Shown piece by piece: positions 21,461 to 30,872 of a stretch of DNA of 30,872 bases. The notes under the pieces were generated by a model. That model was not told the DNA's origin. It was given only the letters and a program-made list of their open reading frames with translations, and searched no databases. Every line of letters starts with the position of its first letter. Positions within the stretch are counted from its first letter, which is position 1. Both the position numbers and the translations under genes were made by a program. Source of the DNA: Cylindrodendrum hubeiense (lineage: Eukaryota; Ascomycota; Sordariomycetes; Hypocreales; Nectriaceae); the NCBI GenBank assembly GCA_014621425.1, contig JAANBB010000456.1, positions 1-30,872 on the forward strand, read 5' to 3'.

Positions 21461-23160
21461 GGGGGATGCGACGTAGCATCGGCCCTCCTTGAATTATAAA
21501 CCAAACGCAACATCTCTAGCACGATTTTTTTGGGCGGCGGCGGCCTCGCCGAGGTAGACTTTCCTCTGGCCCTCCCATCTCCGAGTCTGGGTTACACGTG
21601 CAACAGCAATGAGTGCGCATCATTGCATATATGTTGCAATATGGAGCATTCGTAAAAAGAGTCGCACAAACTAGCAGCACGGCTTAGACATGGGAGGCCT
21701 CGGGCTCGGGATGCCCGCGGGTATTTGGGTTAGCAGGTGAGCCGTTGGGTCGCTTACGTTGGCTGGGAGAGGATGCCGGGCATGGTCTGTTACGGTGGTG
21801 TAGAAGATGTTGTCACTGCCCACGGCATCTGGGTGATGGGTGATGGGTGGCATTGGCAGTGGTTGATGTTGGCTTTTGTCGTAGGAGGATGGTGGCGAAA
21901 GGGGCACCACCAACAACATATCCGAGGCGACTACGGTAACCCACCGGCAGGACGTGCGCAAGAGTGTTGGCAGCCAACCTGGAGCAACAGCGGACGGCTA
22001 GAGTGGTCCATGATGCCTAAGGAGAAATGGTGGGAGAAGCTGTCGAGGGCATCCTTGTGTCCTTGAGGAGTGTGGATTGGAATGGAGCGGGTGGCGAAGT
22101 CGGACCAGTGGAAGGTGAAGCCCGAACCGTCAATGAAAGGGGACGGGGTGTCACTAGGCTCAACAAAGACCATATGCCAAGGCACAGGGTGGCTTTTGAT
22201 GAGACTCCTCCTCCTGTTTCCCCATGAGCCGGTAGGAGGAGGCCTGGGCGCTGGTAGGTATGTGGTAGAGTGGACAATAGGCGTATGAGATGTGGATGAG
22301 AGATGGGAGATGGAGGGGGGACAATGAGGGACGACACGGCCAGGTGATGTTGGTAGTGGCCGGGAGAAGCGCCGAATAGCAAACAGAAGCATACATTGTA
22401 TCTGTAGACGGGTACGGCATTGCACAATGCCAAGCCAACGCACCCTCTACGAGTATGTAGCAAAAAGGAGCAGGCAGCAGAAGCATTCCATGTTTCGTTT
22501 CACGCGCGGAACCAAGTGTTTGTGATGTGCAGTGCATGATGATGGGATTCTGAGAGGAGCAGGTAAGCAAGGAAGGCATTGGTGTCTGGAGCCCCCAGCA
22601 AGGCGACAGGCACGGGCGGCATTGATAGATTGATGGGCTGACGATGGAGATGATTTGACTGGGGGACGATGGACGTTGGGCGGATGTGCTGGCCGGGCGG
22701 TTTTAGATTGTATTTTAGGACGGCAGGGATATAGTTAAGATGTAGATGCATACTATGTAAAGTTGGTAGGTACCTAGTATAGGTAGGTGGTGTAGTGGAG
22801 TAGGGAAGTAATAAGGGTGTAAGTGTAGACGGATGGGAGCGAAGAGGCGAAGAGGCGATGAGGCAAAGCGGCAAAGAGGAGGGTGCCAACCAGGTAAGGC
22901 AAGGGTTGACTGAAGATGAAGCTCCAACTGTCGGAGCTGGGACGGTGGATGACAGGGCCTTGTCCTTGGCGAACGGCCCCGAGAGCAAGGGCCAGGGCGG
23001 GACCTACGTGTACTTCCTGTTGGCGGCAGACAGGCGGCGGCGGGGAGACAGGCCACCAAGAGAGAGAGACAGACAGAGAGAGAGAATTGTCCAAAAAAAG
23101 AAAGGCCGGCAACCCGCGGCAGTTCCAGAATTCTGGGCCTGAAGGCGGCCATCACGATGT
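21461..23160. other. Gene-poor region, part 1: Pbp1 3' flank and minus-strand pyrimidine-rich block
   Basis: The first ~200 bp include the Pbp1-gene 3' UTR (an AATTATAAA-like word near 21492). From about 22000 to 23160 the plus strand is G/A-rich, with a GAGAGA/GACAGA run at 23056-23086. The minus strand is therefore C/T-rich like a fungal leader, and a minus-strand transcript is possible. Frames (for example 22500-22988, minus) are low-complexity with no family match. No protein gene is supported. Confidence 0.5.
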
Positions 23161-24700
23161 GTCATGTCGTCAGTTATGTCGTCAGTGTGCATTATTCACA
23201 CTTCTTCCACTTGATACTGGGTCGATTGTCGGATGGTTGAGATCGAGGTGAGCGTTGAGTGGTGCTTATTGGCGCCGCGGGGTTCGCCCGCCCCCAGTTC
23301 TCTGCGAGGGACGGCGCATGGGGCGGCTTCATCATGGGAAGGTCGGCGCCACCCACGAGGATCCAAGGGACCGACGCCGCCACAGGAACGTCAAAACGTC
23401 CAAGAGGGGAGCGAGGCCAGCGATGTTAGTGGTTGCGCGATGGCGCCTGTTAGGGGGCCCTTCACTACGGCAGCCGCTTAGGTGGGGTATTGTGGACTGA
23501 TGGCTGGAAGGGATTGTGAGCCTTTCAGCCAGTTAGCCAGTCAGCGGGCCGGCGACTCGGCAGCAGGGGAGCGAGGGAGAGAGCCGCATCCATGCTGCCC
23601 TATGGGAATTCGCAGAGTCCAGGTTTGCAGTCCAGGTTTGCAGTCCAGTTTTTCGGGGGCTGCACTGAACATCCTACGACCTACTGTAGGTGCCCAGGTG
23701 CCTTGCTTACACGCGCGGGTGGCCGCTTTGGCGCCGCAGGCACAGTGACAAGCACGGGCACACGGACGGGAATAGAGGCACCGAACCACACAGATGCGGG
23801 CAGGGCGGCAGGCAGAGCGGCAGACAGGGCGGCAATGCCATCATGCTACGTACTGTACCGCCAGAGCAACTCGTCCAGGGCATGGTCATTGCTAATTGCT
23901 AATGCAGTGGGCAGTTCATGGCTGGTGCGCTCTCCGGCCCCAGCGGCTTGCATAGGCACGCGCAGAGGCGCAGGCTGTACTGGAGTCAGGTACAATAATA
24001 GAGCACCGAGGCGCAGTCGCGGAAGCGGTATGGCCGAGCTCGACTCGATCGCGGGAGACCCTGTCAGGCTCGACTCGGACCCCGGGTCGGTATGCTTAAT
24101 GCTATGCTACAACGTAGCACCGTACTGAGTATGCTACATAACATGTACAGCCTGCTAATTATGGAGCTTCACACAGACCCGCAGTCAGGGATTCTTCCGA
24201 TGTGCACGGTGGATGGTGGACGGTGGAGCTAGCAAGGAGGATCGCCCATAGTGAGGGGGCCGGACCTTAGGGTAGGTGGCGATCAGGGACACAAGACACC
24301 GGACAATTCCCGTTGTCGCTACGGCCCTCCTCGTCCTAGTCAGCTCCGGGGGTGGAGGTCTCCGAGTCGGGAGGATTTGTATCGGAAAGATTCTGAATCG
24401 GGGGATCTGTCGGACACTCATCGCTGTTGGGATGGATGAGAATCCATCGCCTGTCGTTAGCCTCTTGGCTGTTGGCTGTTGGCCCACACCGAGGCTGACG
24501 ATGACAACAGCTACGACAACGACACGTGAGAAAGGGAGATGCGCTTGTGAGGATGATAATTAATGGCATATTCGCCATGACATGTGATGTAAGGTGAAGA
24601 ACAAGAATAAAAAGCAAGTATAAAATAACAACGGTTGAAATTGATTGGGTCGAGCAATGCGGATGGATCTTTTTTTTGTGCTGTGGATGGACTGTTGTAA
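23161..24700. other. Gene-poor region, part 2: non-coding, small repeats
   Basis: This stretch holds a 13-bp direct repeat at 23616-23648 and several TACTGTAC/GTAGCA-like words near 23845-24140. From about 24540 it turns AT-rich. A 178-codon plus frame at 23592-24128 has a composition like translated GC-rich spacer. I see no gene. Confidence 0.5.
23616..23648. repeat. 13-bp direct repeat AGTCCAGGTTTGC, 2.5 copies
   Basis: Two perfect adjacent copies of AGTCCAGGTTTGC are followed by the start of a third (AGTCCAG). The array lies in the gene-poor region and has no obvious function. Confidence 0.95.
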
Positions 24701-26560
24701 GGATTGTTGTAAGTCGGACTAGGTATCCGCACCATAACCAACATCCACCAACTCTAGTGACGTGGACAAGCCCGGCCACGTTCCTTGACGTTGGATATCA
24801 CCCGCAAACCCCAAGAGCGAACTCAAGAGAGGCTGGAAGCTGGACGTTGAATGCCCAAAGGCTCCCTGAGCCTCCATTCCATGTGAAGGCTTCCTCCCTG
24901 CCTCCCTGCCACTGCCAGCCAACATGGCCAGCGAACGACAGCAGCCCTGTCCACTGGAGAACCCACTCGCCTCCACCGTCTCCGGTCTACCCACCCGTCT
25001 CTAACACACCCAGACCGAAGACAACCGGGCAGGACCCAGCCATCTTCGCCGGCAGCCAAACATAGATGGCACCTATAGAATAATTAGGTGGGTGCACACG
25101 AATATAGAGGATGCGCGCTGGCAGCCGCACCGACCTACAACCAACAACCAACAGCTCGGAATACGCGAAATGGTGCAGACACGAACCCAGCCGGTGACTC
25201 TCAAACCACCGATCCGCAATCCTTCTTCTCGCTTGCGCCCTCAATGCCGCGAGGACTTCTCCTACGGTGTTCCCCTCCACGGTGTTCCCTGTCGCAAACC
25301 CCCTGAGGCCTCTTTGTTAGACCCTTCTGGGCTCCTCTGTCCGCCGCTAGCCGTGCTGGTGGTGGCTGTCACCACTGCTGCCGAGTGCTTGTTGGTGGCT
25401 GGTCCCCTGTTTTCGGGTCATGGCTTGACCGTTCTGCCCTGGCTCCTGCCTCCGGACATGACATGGACCGCACTTGCCACTCGCTTTCCTGCTTGCCCCT
25501 GTCTCGCTGTTGCCCCTTGCTTCTCGCGCGCCAACATGCCCCCCGATCGCGTTTCACTCAGGTACGGGGCCAATCAACGGAGCCCAATCGCGGGTGGCGT
25601 TTCAACTGCCACAGCCTTTGGGGCCTCTGATTGGCCCTGCGCCCTCTGGCCCGTCACCACTATCCCCGTCTGGCCCTCGTCCCAGAATTCTTTCCTTCCC
25701 TTCGGTGGTACAATGCGTCCAGTCACAGGAGAGGGCGTTGGCAAGCCAGTCCTACAACCGCGAGCACTTACACCCGTGACGAGAGGTCAACGGTCAACGG
25801 TCAACGGTCACCGGGCCGCCATCTTTAGCTCACGCCCACCCCTATTCATTCGCTCTTTGCAATTGACGACGATACGCGCTATTATCGCCTGAGACTGGGA
25901 GGCTTTTCAGCCAGCCGGGCAGCCGGGAGCTGAAAGCAAACACAGAAGTGGTCCGACAATGGGGAGCTGGAGGACGGCTTGTCACATTCCCACGTCACCC
26001 ATGTGCTCCCTGTGACAAACAATTTTCAGCGGGAAAAGAAAAGAGATGAACCGAGGAAGGACAAAAAAAAGAACTCAATTAAGAAAAACGCCGAGGCACA
26101 TGGGGGCGTAATTCGTGCGGACCGAGAAAAAAAAGGGGACGAGACGATAACCTCAGGGGTGCATGTCTGGCGAGTCTGCACAGAGTACGGAGTAGGTAGT
26201 ATCTGGATGGGATGTCAAGCATGTCTCTGTCTCTGTGCGTGTGCGCGTGTGTGTGGGGAAGGGGCGGCGAAGATCGGTTTCGAATTTGGCCCCAGCGCCT
26301 CGGCATGGACCCCCGAAGGCCCTATGGAGACCCGGATGCGGCCCCAGTAGCGCGGCGGTAAAGGCATAGCACAAGGAATCGCTGTTTTGCCAGTCTACTG
26401 AGGCCTTGCGCTGTGTGGCTAGGCCAGGAGGCCGTCGGGCCCTGGCTCGTCGGCAGAGGTTTGCCTAGGCGCCGAGTTTGTATGCGGCTAGGCGGGGGCA
26501 CGCACGCACTCAGAAGTACATGGCAGCGCAGCACAAGAGGGTCAACCACCTAAGGAAAAC
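24701..26560. other. Gene-poor region, part 3: non-coding, one unconvincing long frame
   Basis: The longest open frame (25092-25892, plus, 266 codons) is Pro/Ala/Arg/Thr-rich with no domain, signal peptide or periodic codon use, so I treat it as chance. Purine runs occur at 26030-26140, a GAGTACGGAGTA word at about 26182, and a TGTCTC/GTGTGC low-complexity run at 26222-26257. No gene is supported. Confidence 0.5.
25785..25812. repeat. Heptamer repeat (GGTCAAC)3 plus GGTCACC
   Basis: Three perfect GGTCAAC units and a fourth with one change form a 28-bp array in the gene-poor region. On the other strand each unit reads GTTGACC. It may be a slippage product or a small protein-binding cluster. 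Confidence 0.95.
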
Positions 26561-28106
26561 GGACGGACAGTGACGCACAGGCGCTCTAGACCCCTAGAAC
26601 TTCGGAGATGGAGAAAGGGTCAAGGTCTGGGCGCTGGGGACGGGGGACGGGGGACAAAGGCACACCCCCGGGTCATGGTGGGAGTGGGTGGCCAAGACAG
26701 TCCAGTGGCGGGAGCCCAGGCGAGACACGACAAGACAAGACATAGCATCCTAGGCGAGAGAGATCAACTAGGACAGGAATTCAGGCACAAAGCACAATGG
26801 GCCAGGGCACAATGGATGGGAGACTGGGCGCAAGGGGTCATGGACGAGAAAGAGGGCCGAGAGGGGAGTGTTGCGCAGGGGCGTGGGCGTGGGTGTGGGC
26901 GTGGATGTTGCAGACACCGCACTTACATGGTCCTGAGGTCAAGGTCAGAGGGCGGCCAACAATGGGGCACGATGCAGAGGTGAATGAATGGATTATGCGC
27001 CCTCCTGTCTGGCCTTGTCTGGCCCTGCCCTGCCCTGCCTAGCCTGTCCTTTGTCGTGCGCTGTCCTATCCCACGCCGTCCTGGCCGGTGTGGTGCCGGT
27101 GTTGGTGCTCTGCAGCAGCCTTCCAGCTCTAGCCCCGGTCTCGTCCTCTCGGTGGAGATGCCCAAGGTCCAAGGGCCATGGCAAGGCCGATCGTGCATGC
27201 TGCCTCCCTTCTGTCGATCATCCCGGCTAGGCTGAGCGAAGCCGTTGGCCGTCGGTCGTCGGTTGTTGGTCGTGGGCCGCCGGGTCGCTGCATTGCAACC
27301 TGGTCGCGAGTTCCCGTCGTGGTAGTGGACCGAGTACAAAAGAGGACCGGCCTGCTCCTCCACCGCAACCCATCCCCGACCTCTCTCCCCAGTACCGCTC
27401 AGGAATTCTTCACCTCTTGCTCTGTTTCCTTTTACGCCCCGGTGGCCAGCTACACTCCCTTTCTTCTCCGTGCCAGACACCTTCTGCTTCGTTTTGTCTT
27501 TGAGGCTGGGCTTCCTGGACCTGTTCCGCATTTCTCGACTGACTCAACCTCGAGCATCCAACCCTCCCCAAACTCTTTGACAACCTCCTTTTGGCTTTTT
27601 GTGCCACCCACTTTCGGCCCAGCTGCTAGCACGACACACGCATCTCTGGGAAACACGCCAGACGAGACCTTGTACACTTGCACACTTGCGCACTTGCACA
27701 CATTCACACACGCTCTCTGACTCCGGTCTCTTTTGTTCTGCAGCACCCTCGTTCGCTGTTCAGGCATCCACCCCTTTCGTCTCGCGTCATTGCATTCCTT
27801 TTGGGAAACCCGCACAAAGCACCACAATCCTTTTGTTCCTCGGGACACAATAGCGTATCCACTCGTGAATACCGTTCATTCACTTGCAACTCACAATCCG
27901 TTCACGAGAACACCAGCCACCATCACTCAAACTCCTCGAGCCGGGCTCGACATAAAACCCTTTTCTGAACCACTCGTGCAGACTCGCCTTTCTTCTCTCT
28001 CAAATTCTCAACCCACCCAACCAGAAAACACTAGCTTTCAGCAAGTGACCTGTCTTGTTTCCGGAATACACTCTTCACCAACCAAAACAACAACAAAACC
28101 ATCACC
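26561..28106 (+). promoter_or_regulatory. Upstream region and leader of the LPMO gene
   Basis: The plus strand from about 27000 to 28106 is strongly C/T-rich, as is usual before fungal genes read rightward. A TATA-like word ATAAAA lies at 27952-27957, about 150 bp before the ATG, and the sequence just before the start is A/C-rich (CCATCACC before ATG). The likely transcript start is shortly after the TATA-like word, giving a leader of roughly 120 nt. Frames in this stretch (for example 27178-27720) show no family features. Confidence 0.5.
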
Positions 28107-29369
28107 ATGAAGGTCTTCCAGTCCCTCGCGCTTGCCTTCGGGCTTGTCGGTCTTGCCCAGGCGCACATGCAGATGTCCGAGCCCATCCCCTTCAACGGAA
28201 TCAACAACACGTACGCCGAAACCAAAGACTACAGCATGACGAGTCCCCTGAATGCCGATGGGAGCAACTTCCCCTGCAAAGGCTACCATAACCTCCTCGG
28301 CACCCCCGCGGGCCATGTCACCGCCACCTACGCGGCTGGCAGCAGCCAAAAAATAACCATCGCGGGCGATGCCTTCCACAACGGTGGCAGTTGCCAGATC
28401 TCGTTGTCTTACGATAAGGGCACCACCTGGAAGGTCATCCAATCGTACATCGGCAACTGTCCCATCCTACATGGCGGGTCCTTCGCCTTCACCGTCCCCA
28501 GCGACGCCCCCTCCGGCGAGGCCATGCTCGCCTGGACGTGGTTCAACAATACGGGCAACCGTGAGATGTACATGAACTGCGCCGCCATCGAAGTCACCGG
28601 CGGCTCTAGCAAGCGTGCCGACGCTCTCAGCTCACTCCCTGACATGTTTGTCGCCAATATCGGCGGATCATGCAAGTTCGATGTGCCAGGCGACCTCAAG
28701 TTCCCCGACCCTGGTGAGCAGGTCACCGTCGCCAACACGGAGGCCAAAGATCCTGTGGGTTGCGGCTCCGGCTCCGGCTCCGGCTCCGGCTCTGGCGACA
28801 GCACTTCTGTTGTTGCCGGAACCACTGCTGCCGCGACTTACACTCAGCCTGCCGCTACCACCGCTGCTCCCGCGGATGACACCAGCGTGTATGTATCGCC
28901 CTCAGCCCCTACTCCGAGTGCAATGACTAACTCACCTGACTCCAGTCCTGGCGGCGTCTTCATCACCGTGTCTTCTGGACCTGCCGATAGCGTTTCCACA
29001 ACCGTCGCCGACAGTGTCCCCACAACCGTCGCTGACAGTGTTCCCACAACCATCGCGAGCACTCTCGTCACCGTGACCAAGAGCGCCAGCAACTCTGTGC
29101 CCTCTGCCACCACTCCCGTGGCTTCTCCCACCTCGGGTAGCGGCGACGGCTCCAGCAGTGGTAGCCACACGGCCGGCACTGCCTGCACCACCGAGGGCGA
29201 GTGGAACTGCGTTGGCGGAACCCAGTTCCAGCGCTGTGCCTCAGGTACCTGGTCGGTCCTCATGGCTGTGGCCGACGGCACCACTTGCGAGAGCGGCTCG
29301 AGCGATGCTCTCTCCATCAGCAGCGCCCGGCGACGACGAGCCTTCCGCAGCTTCCGCGCTCGGTTCTAG
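28107..29369 (+). CDS. Secreted AA11-like lytic polysaccharide monooxygenase with C-terminal X278-like module
   Basis: The 420-residue frame opens with signal peptide MKVFQSLALAFGLVGLAQA; cleavage after AQA exposes His20, the first ligand of a copper histidine brace. His91 (AFHNGGSCQISLSYD) is the likely second brace ligand and Tyr155 (GNREMYMNC) the axial residue. DYSMTSPLNADGSNFPCKGY and LPDMFVANIGG are typical of family AA11, whose known members oxidise chitin. A (GlySer) linker and Ser/Thr-rich stretch follow (about 235-355), then a four-Cys module at about 357-397 (ACTTEGEWNCVGGTQFQRCA) resembling X278, found on some AA11 enzymes. The protein ends with an Arg-rich tail (ARRRRAFRSFRARF). 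A likely 57-bp intron at 28889-28945 would shorten it to 401 residues without changing frame. Expected role: extracellular chitin attack, in nutrition, mycoparasitism, insect infection or own-wall remodelling; substrate not proven here. Confidence 0.87.
   Translation: MKVFQSLALAFGLVGLAQAHMQMSEPIPFNGINNTYAETKDYSMTSPLNADGSNFPCKGYHNLLGTPAGHVTATYAAGSSQKITIAGDAFHNGGSCQISLSYDKGTTWKVIQSYIGNCPILHGGSFAFTVPSDAPSGEAMLAWTWFNNTGNREMYMNCAAIEVTGGSSKRADALSSLPDMFVANIGGSCKFDVPGDLKFPDPGEQVTVANTEAKDPVGCGSGSGSGSGSGDSTSVVAGTTAAATYTQPAATTAAPADDTSVYVSPSAPTPSAMTNSPDSSPGGVFITVSSGPADSVSTTVADSVPTTVADSVPTTIASTLVTVTKSASNSVPSATTPVASPTSGSGDGSSSGSHTAGTACTTEGEWNCVGGTQFQRCASGTWSVLMAVADGTTCESGSSDALSISSARRRRAFRSFRARF
28764..28793 (+). 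repeat. (GGCTCC)4 GGCTCT run encoding the Gly-Ser linker
   Basis: Four perfect hexamers and a fifth with one change encode a (GS)5 linker directly after the AA11 domain. The run is prone to slippage, so linker length may vary between strains. Confidence 0.96.
28889..28945 (+). other. Probable 57-bp in-frame intron in the LPMO gene
   Basis: The segment starts GTATGT, has a GACTAAC branch-point word at about 28925, and ends CTCCAG. Its length is a multiple of three and it has no stop in frame, so both spliced (TSV joined to PGGVF) and retained forms are open. The strong branch point argues for real splicing. Confidence 0.75.
28983..29054 (+). repeat. Three 24-bp repeats encoding ADSVxTTV in the Ser/Thr linker
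   Basis: Units at 28983-29006, 29007-29030 and 29031-29054 encode ADSVSTTV, ADSVPTTV and ADSVPTTI. The stretch is likely a heavily O-glycosylated linker between the catalytic and C-terminal modules. Confidence 0.95.
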
Positions 29370-30872
29370 ACTCTGGATTTGCAAACCTTTGATCCAGGCT
29401 TTCTGAACAAAGGACGGGGATTCGGAATGGAGGCACTGGCCATTGGGGGTCATTGACTTCCATTCAAAGGTACATATTGTATTTTTGACAACGGTTTAGG
29501 GAAACACCCGGGGGGGATATCAGGAGTTCTTTTCTTTCTCTCGTTTTTTTAGGCATTGTAAATGAAGGCATGATCAGGGCACACAAAGGCTCCCAGGAAA
29601 TGAAACTTATGGGACATTCACAAAAAGGACTGGAGAGAGACACTCGTCTCGACTGTGCAAACGTGATGTGACTGAACGTGCTCATGAACCTTGAAAACTT
29701 GAAGTAATGGATATGTGACCTATGAATCCGGGTTGTGACAAGTGGGGAAAATGACACCCTCTGGGTTGAGTGAGTCCATTCTGGATGTATGTATGGCTCT
29801 GTACCCATGTCCGACGTTATCATGGTGGACTCGTAGTTGAAGTCGCCATGGCACGTGAGTCATCCTGGCTTGTTGTGTGACACAAAGGCATCCCTCCTTT
29901 GCGCGCAGAAGCCGATGGTGAAAGAAATGGGGACAATGGCCGCAGCCGGATTGGCAGACAGGCGGCAAGGGCGCCTGGGCATCGAAAGCGTAAGAAAGAG
30001 GCAGCCCATCCGACATCCCGGATCAAGAGGGAGAGAGAGGTCGCCTCGAGCGATGCGTTTGCGGACACTGGGACGAAATGGGCACGAGCGGACGGGGCTT
30101 CGGTGTGGCTCATTCCAGGCGCGAGGACATGGCCGACAGTGCGGATACGGCGCGGGGTGGTGGCGGGCCGCGCAGCGGTGGAGCGGTTGGGCACCAATCG
30201 CCACACAGTGCGCGGACTGTACACGTTACACAGAAGCCACGGCATCCACGCAACTCTTCAGCAGCGGGCGCGGGGCAGTGCTGCACAGGGTCTGTCCGAA
30301 GCCAGTCGACGGCTCGACGAGGTCACAGAGCAGGTCACAGAGCAGGTCTCAGAGGCCCAAGAAGGAGGGGCGCGCACTTCCCGAAAGCGCCTAGCCCGGT
30401 GGCTGTAGCTCCCCGACAAGCCCTGGGGAGCCCGCTGAGGGCCGCAAGCGCCGTCCATCATTTGACGATTTGACCGCCGGCCGCCCGCGCGCCCAAAGCC
30501 CAACACACACTGGCGGGCCCCCCCGCCACGGCTGCCACGGCCACAACTCGCTGCGGCCGACGTCTGACGGTCTGTCTCTGCTCTGTCTTTGGACGGCGGG
30601 TGGGGGACAGGGAAAGAGGGGACCTCCAATGGCCCGTCGTGCGCAGGAGGGGGTTCTCGTTCCAGCCCTCCAGCCTTATAACCTCCACCAGCCCAGCAAC
30701 GCGAACCACCTCACCTCATGACTGCAGCGATTCTCGCTCTCTGACGGAACGTCCCCGTCGACCCCTCCTCCCTCGGTCCCTTCTCCCCTCCCTCCTAAAA
30801 TACCTCCCCTCTTTGCGACGGCCCCGTCCGCATCGCGTGCATCCCACCTCGCTCCAACAGACACTCCTCAAC
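29370..30872. other. 3' flank of the LPMO gene, then non-coding DNA up to a possible promoter at the right edge
   Basis: 29370 to about 29800 should hold the LPMO 3' UTR and spacer. The middle (29899-30408) has a 169-codon plus frame with a small (GGTCACAGAGCA)2 repeat at 30320-30345, Arg/Ala-rich and without a family, not called a gene. From about 30660 the plus strand becomes C/T-rich with a CTTATAAC word at about 30673. This resembles the promoter or leader of a rightward gene starting beyond the window. Confidence 0.45.

Noticed and set aside
23592..24128. 178-codon plus frame
   Set aside because: Composition follows the GC-rich DNA and local repeats; no recognisable motif or promoter.
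25092..25892. 266-codon plus frame in the gene-poor region
   Set aside because: Pro/Ala/Arg/Thr-rich, without domains, signal peptide or flanking exons; length is within chance for GC-rich spacer.
26923..27531. 202-codon minus frame
   Set aside because: Runs antisense to the C/T-rich upstream region of the LPMO gene; low complexity, no homologous features.
29899..30408. 169-codon plus frame, Arg/Ala-rich with EVTEQVTEQVSE
   Set aside because: The apparent repeat comes from a 12-bp DNA duplication; no family, and other frames in the same DNA are also open.

Overview
The window looks like nuclear DNA of a filamentous ascomycete (Pezizomycotina, probably Sordariomycetes and perhaps Hypocreales). 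The evidence is a HET-domain gene, short introns (about 50-113 bp) with GT/AG ends and CTRAC/CTAAC-like branch points, strong C-ending codon bias in the most conserved gene, pyrimidine-rich leaders, and a secreted AA11-type LPMO. The genus cannot be fixed from sequence alone. No bacterial features, tRNA, rRNA, transposase or CRISPR array could be supported.

Layout. Minus strand, 1-14020: a HET-domain gene cut by the left edge (1-1386); a very large repeat-rich coiled-coil protein (1935-8696) with a frame break near 5.0 kb and a cluster of N bases in its repeats; the mitochondrial GTP/GDP carrier GGC1 (9453-10820, seven exons); and the RNA polymerase III subunit RPC82/RPC3 (11892-14020, four exons). 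RPC82 is divergent from QCR2, the core-2 subunit of complex III (14887-16417, four exons, plus strand). QCR2 is followed by a Pbp1/ataxin-2 homologue (18438-21460, four exons, plus strand). That protein has an LsmAD domain and a PAM2-like motif, but no Lsm domain is visible. A gene-poor stretch of about 6.6 kb (21461-28106) then leads to an AA11-like lytic polysaccharide monooxygenase with a C-terminal X278-like module (28107-29369, plus strand). The last 1.5 kb holds no gene I can support and may be the promoter of a gene beyond the right edge.

How the genes relate. GGC1 (matrix GTP supply) and QCR2 (respiratory chain) are both mitochondrial, and RPC82 and Pbp1 act in core RNA metabolism. 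These are housekeeping neighbours and nothing indicates a co-regulated cluster. The flanks are more accessory: an allorecognition-type HET gene on the left and a secreted chitin-active-type enzyme behind a long non-coding upstream region on the right. I found no clear new multi-gene system. The points most worth checking are the Pbp1 homologue without an Lsm domain, the repeat architecture and broken frame of the giant coiled-coil gene, the in-frame (3n) intron of the LPMO gene, and the long gene-free region.
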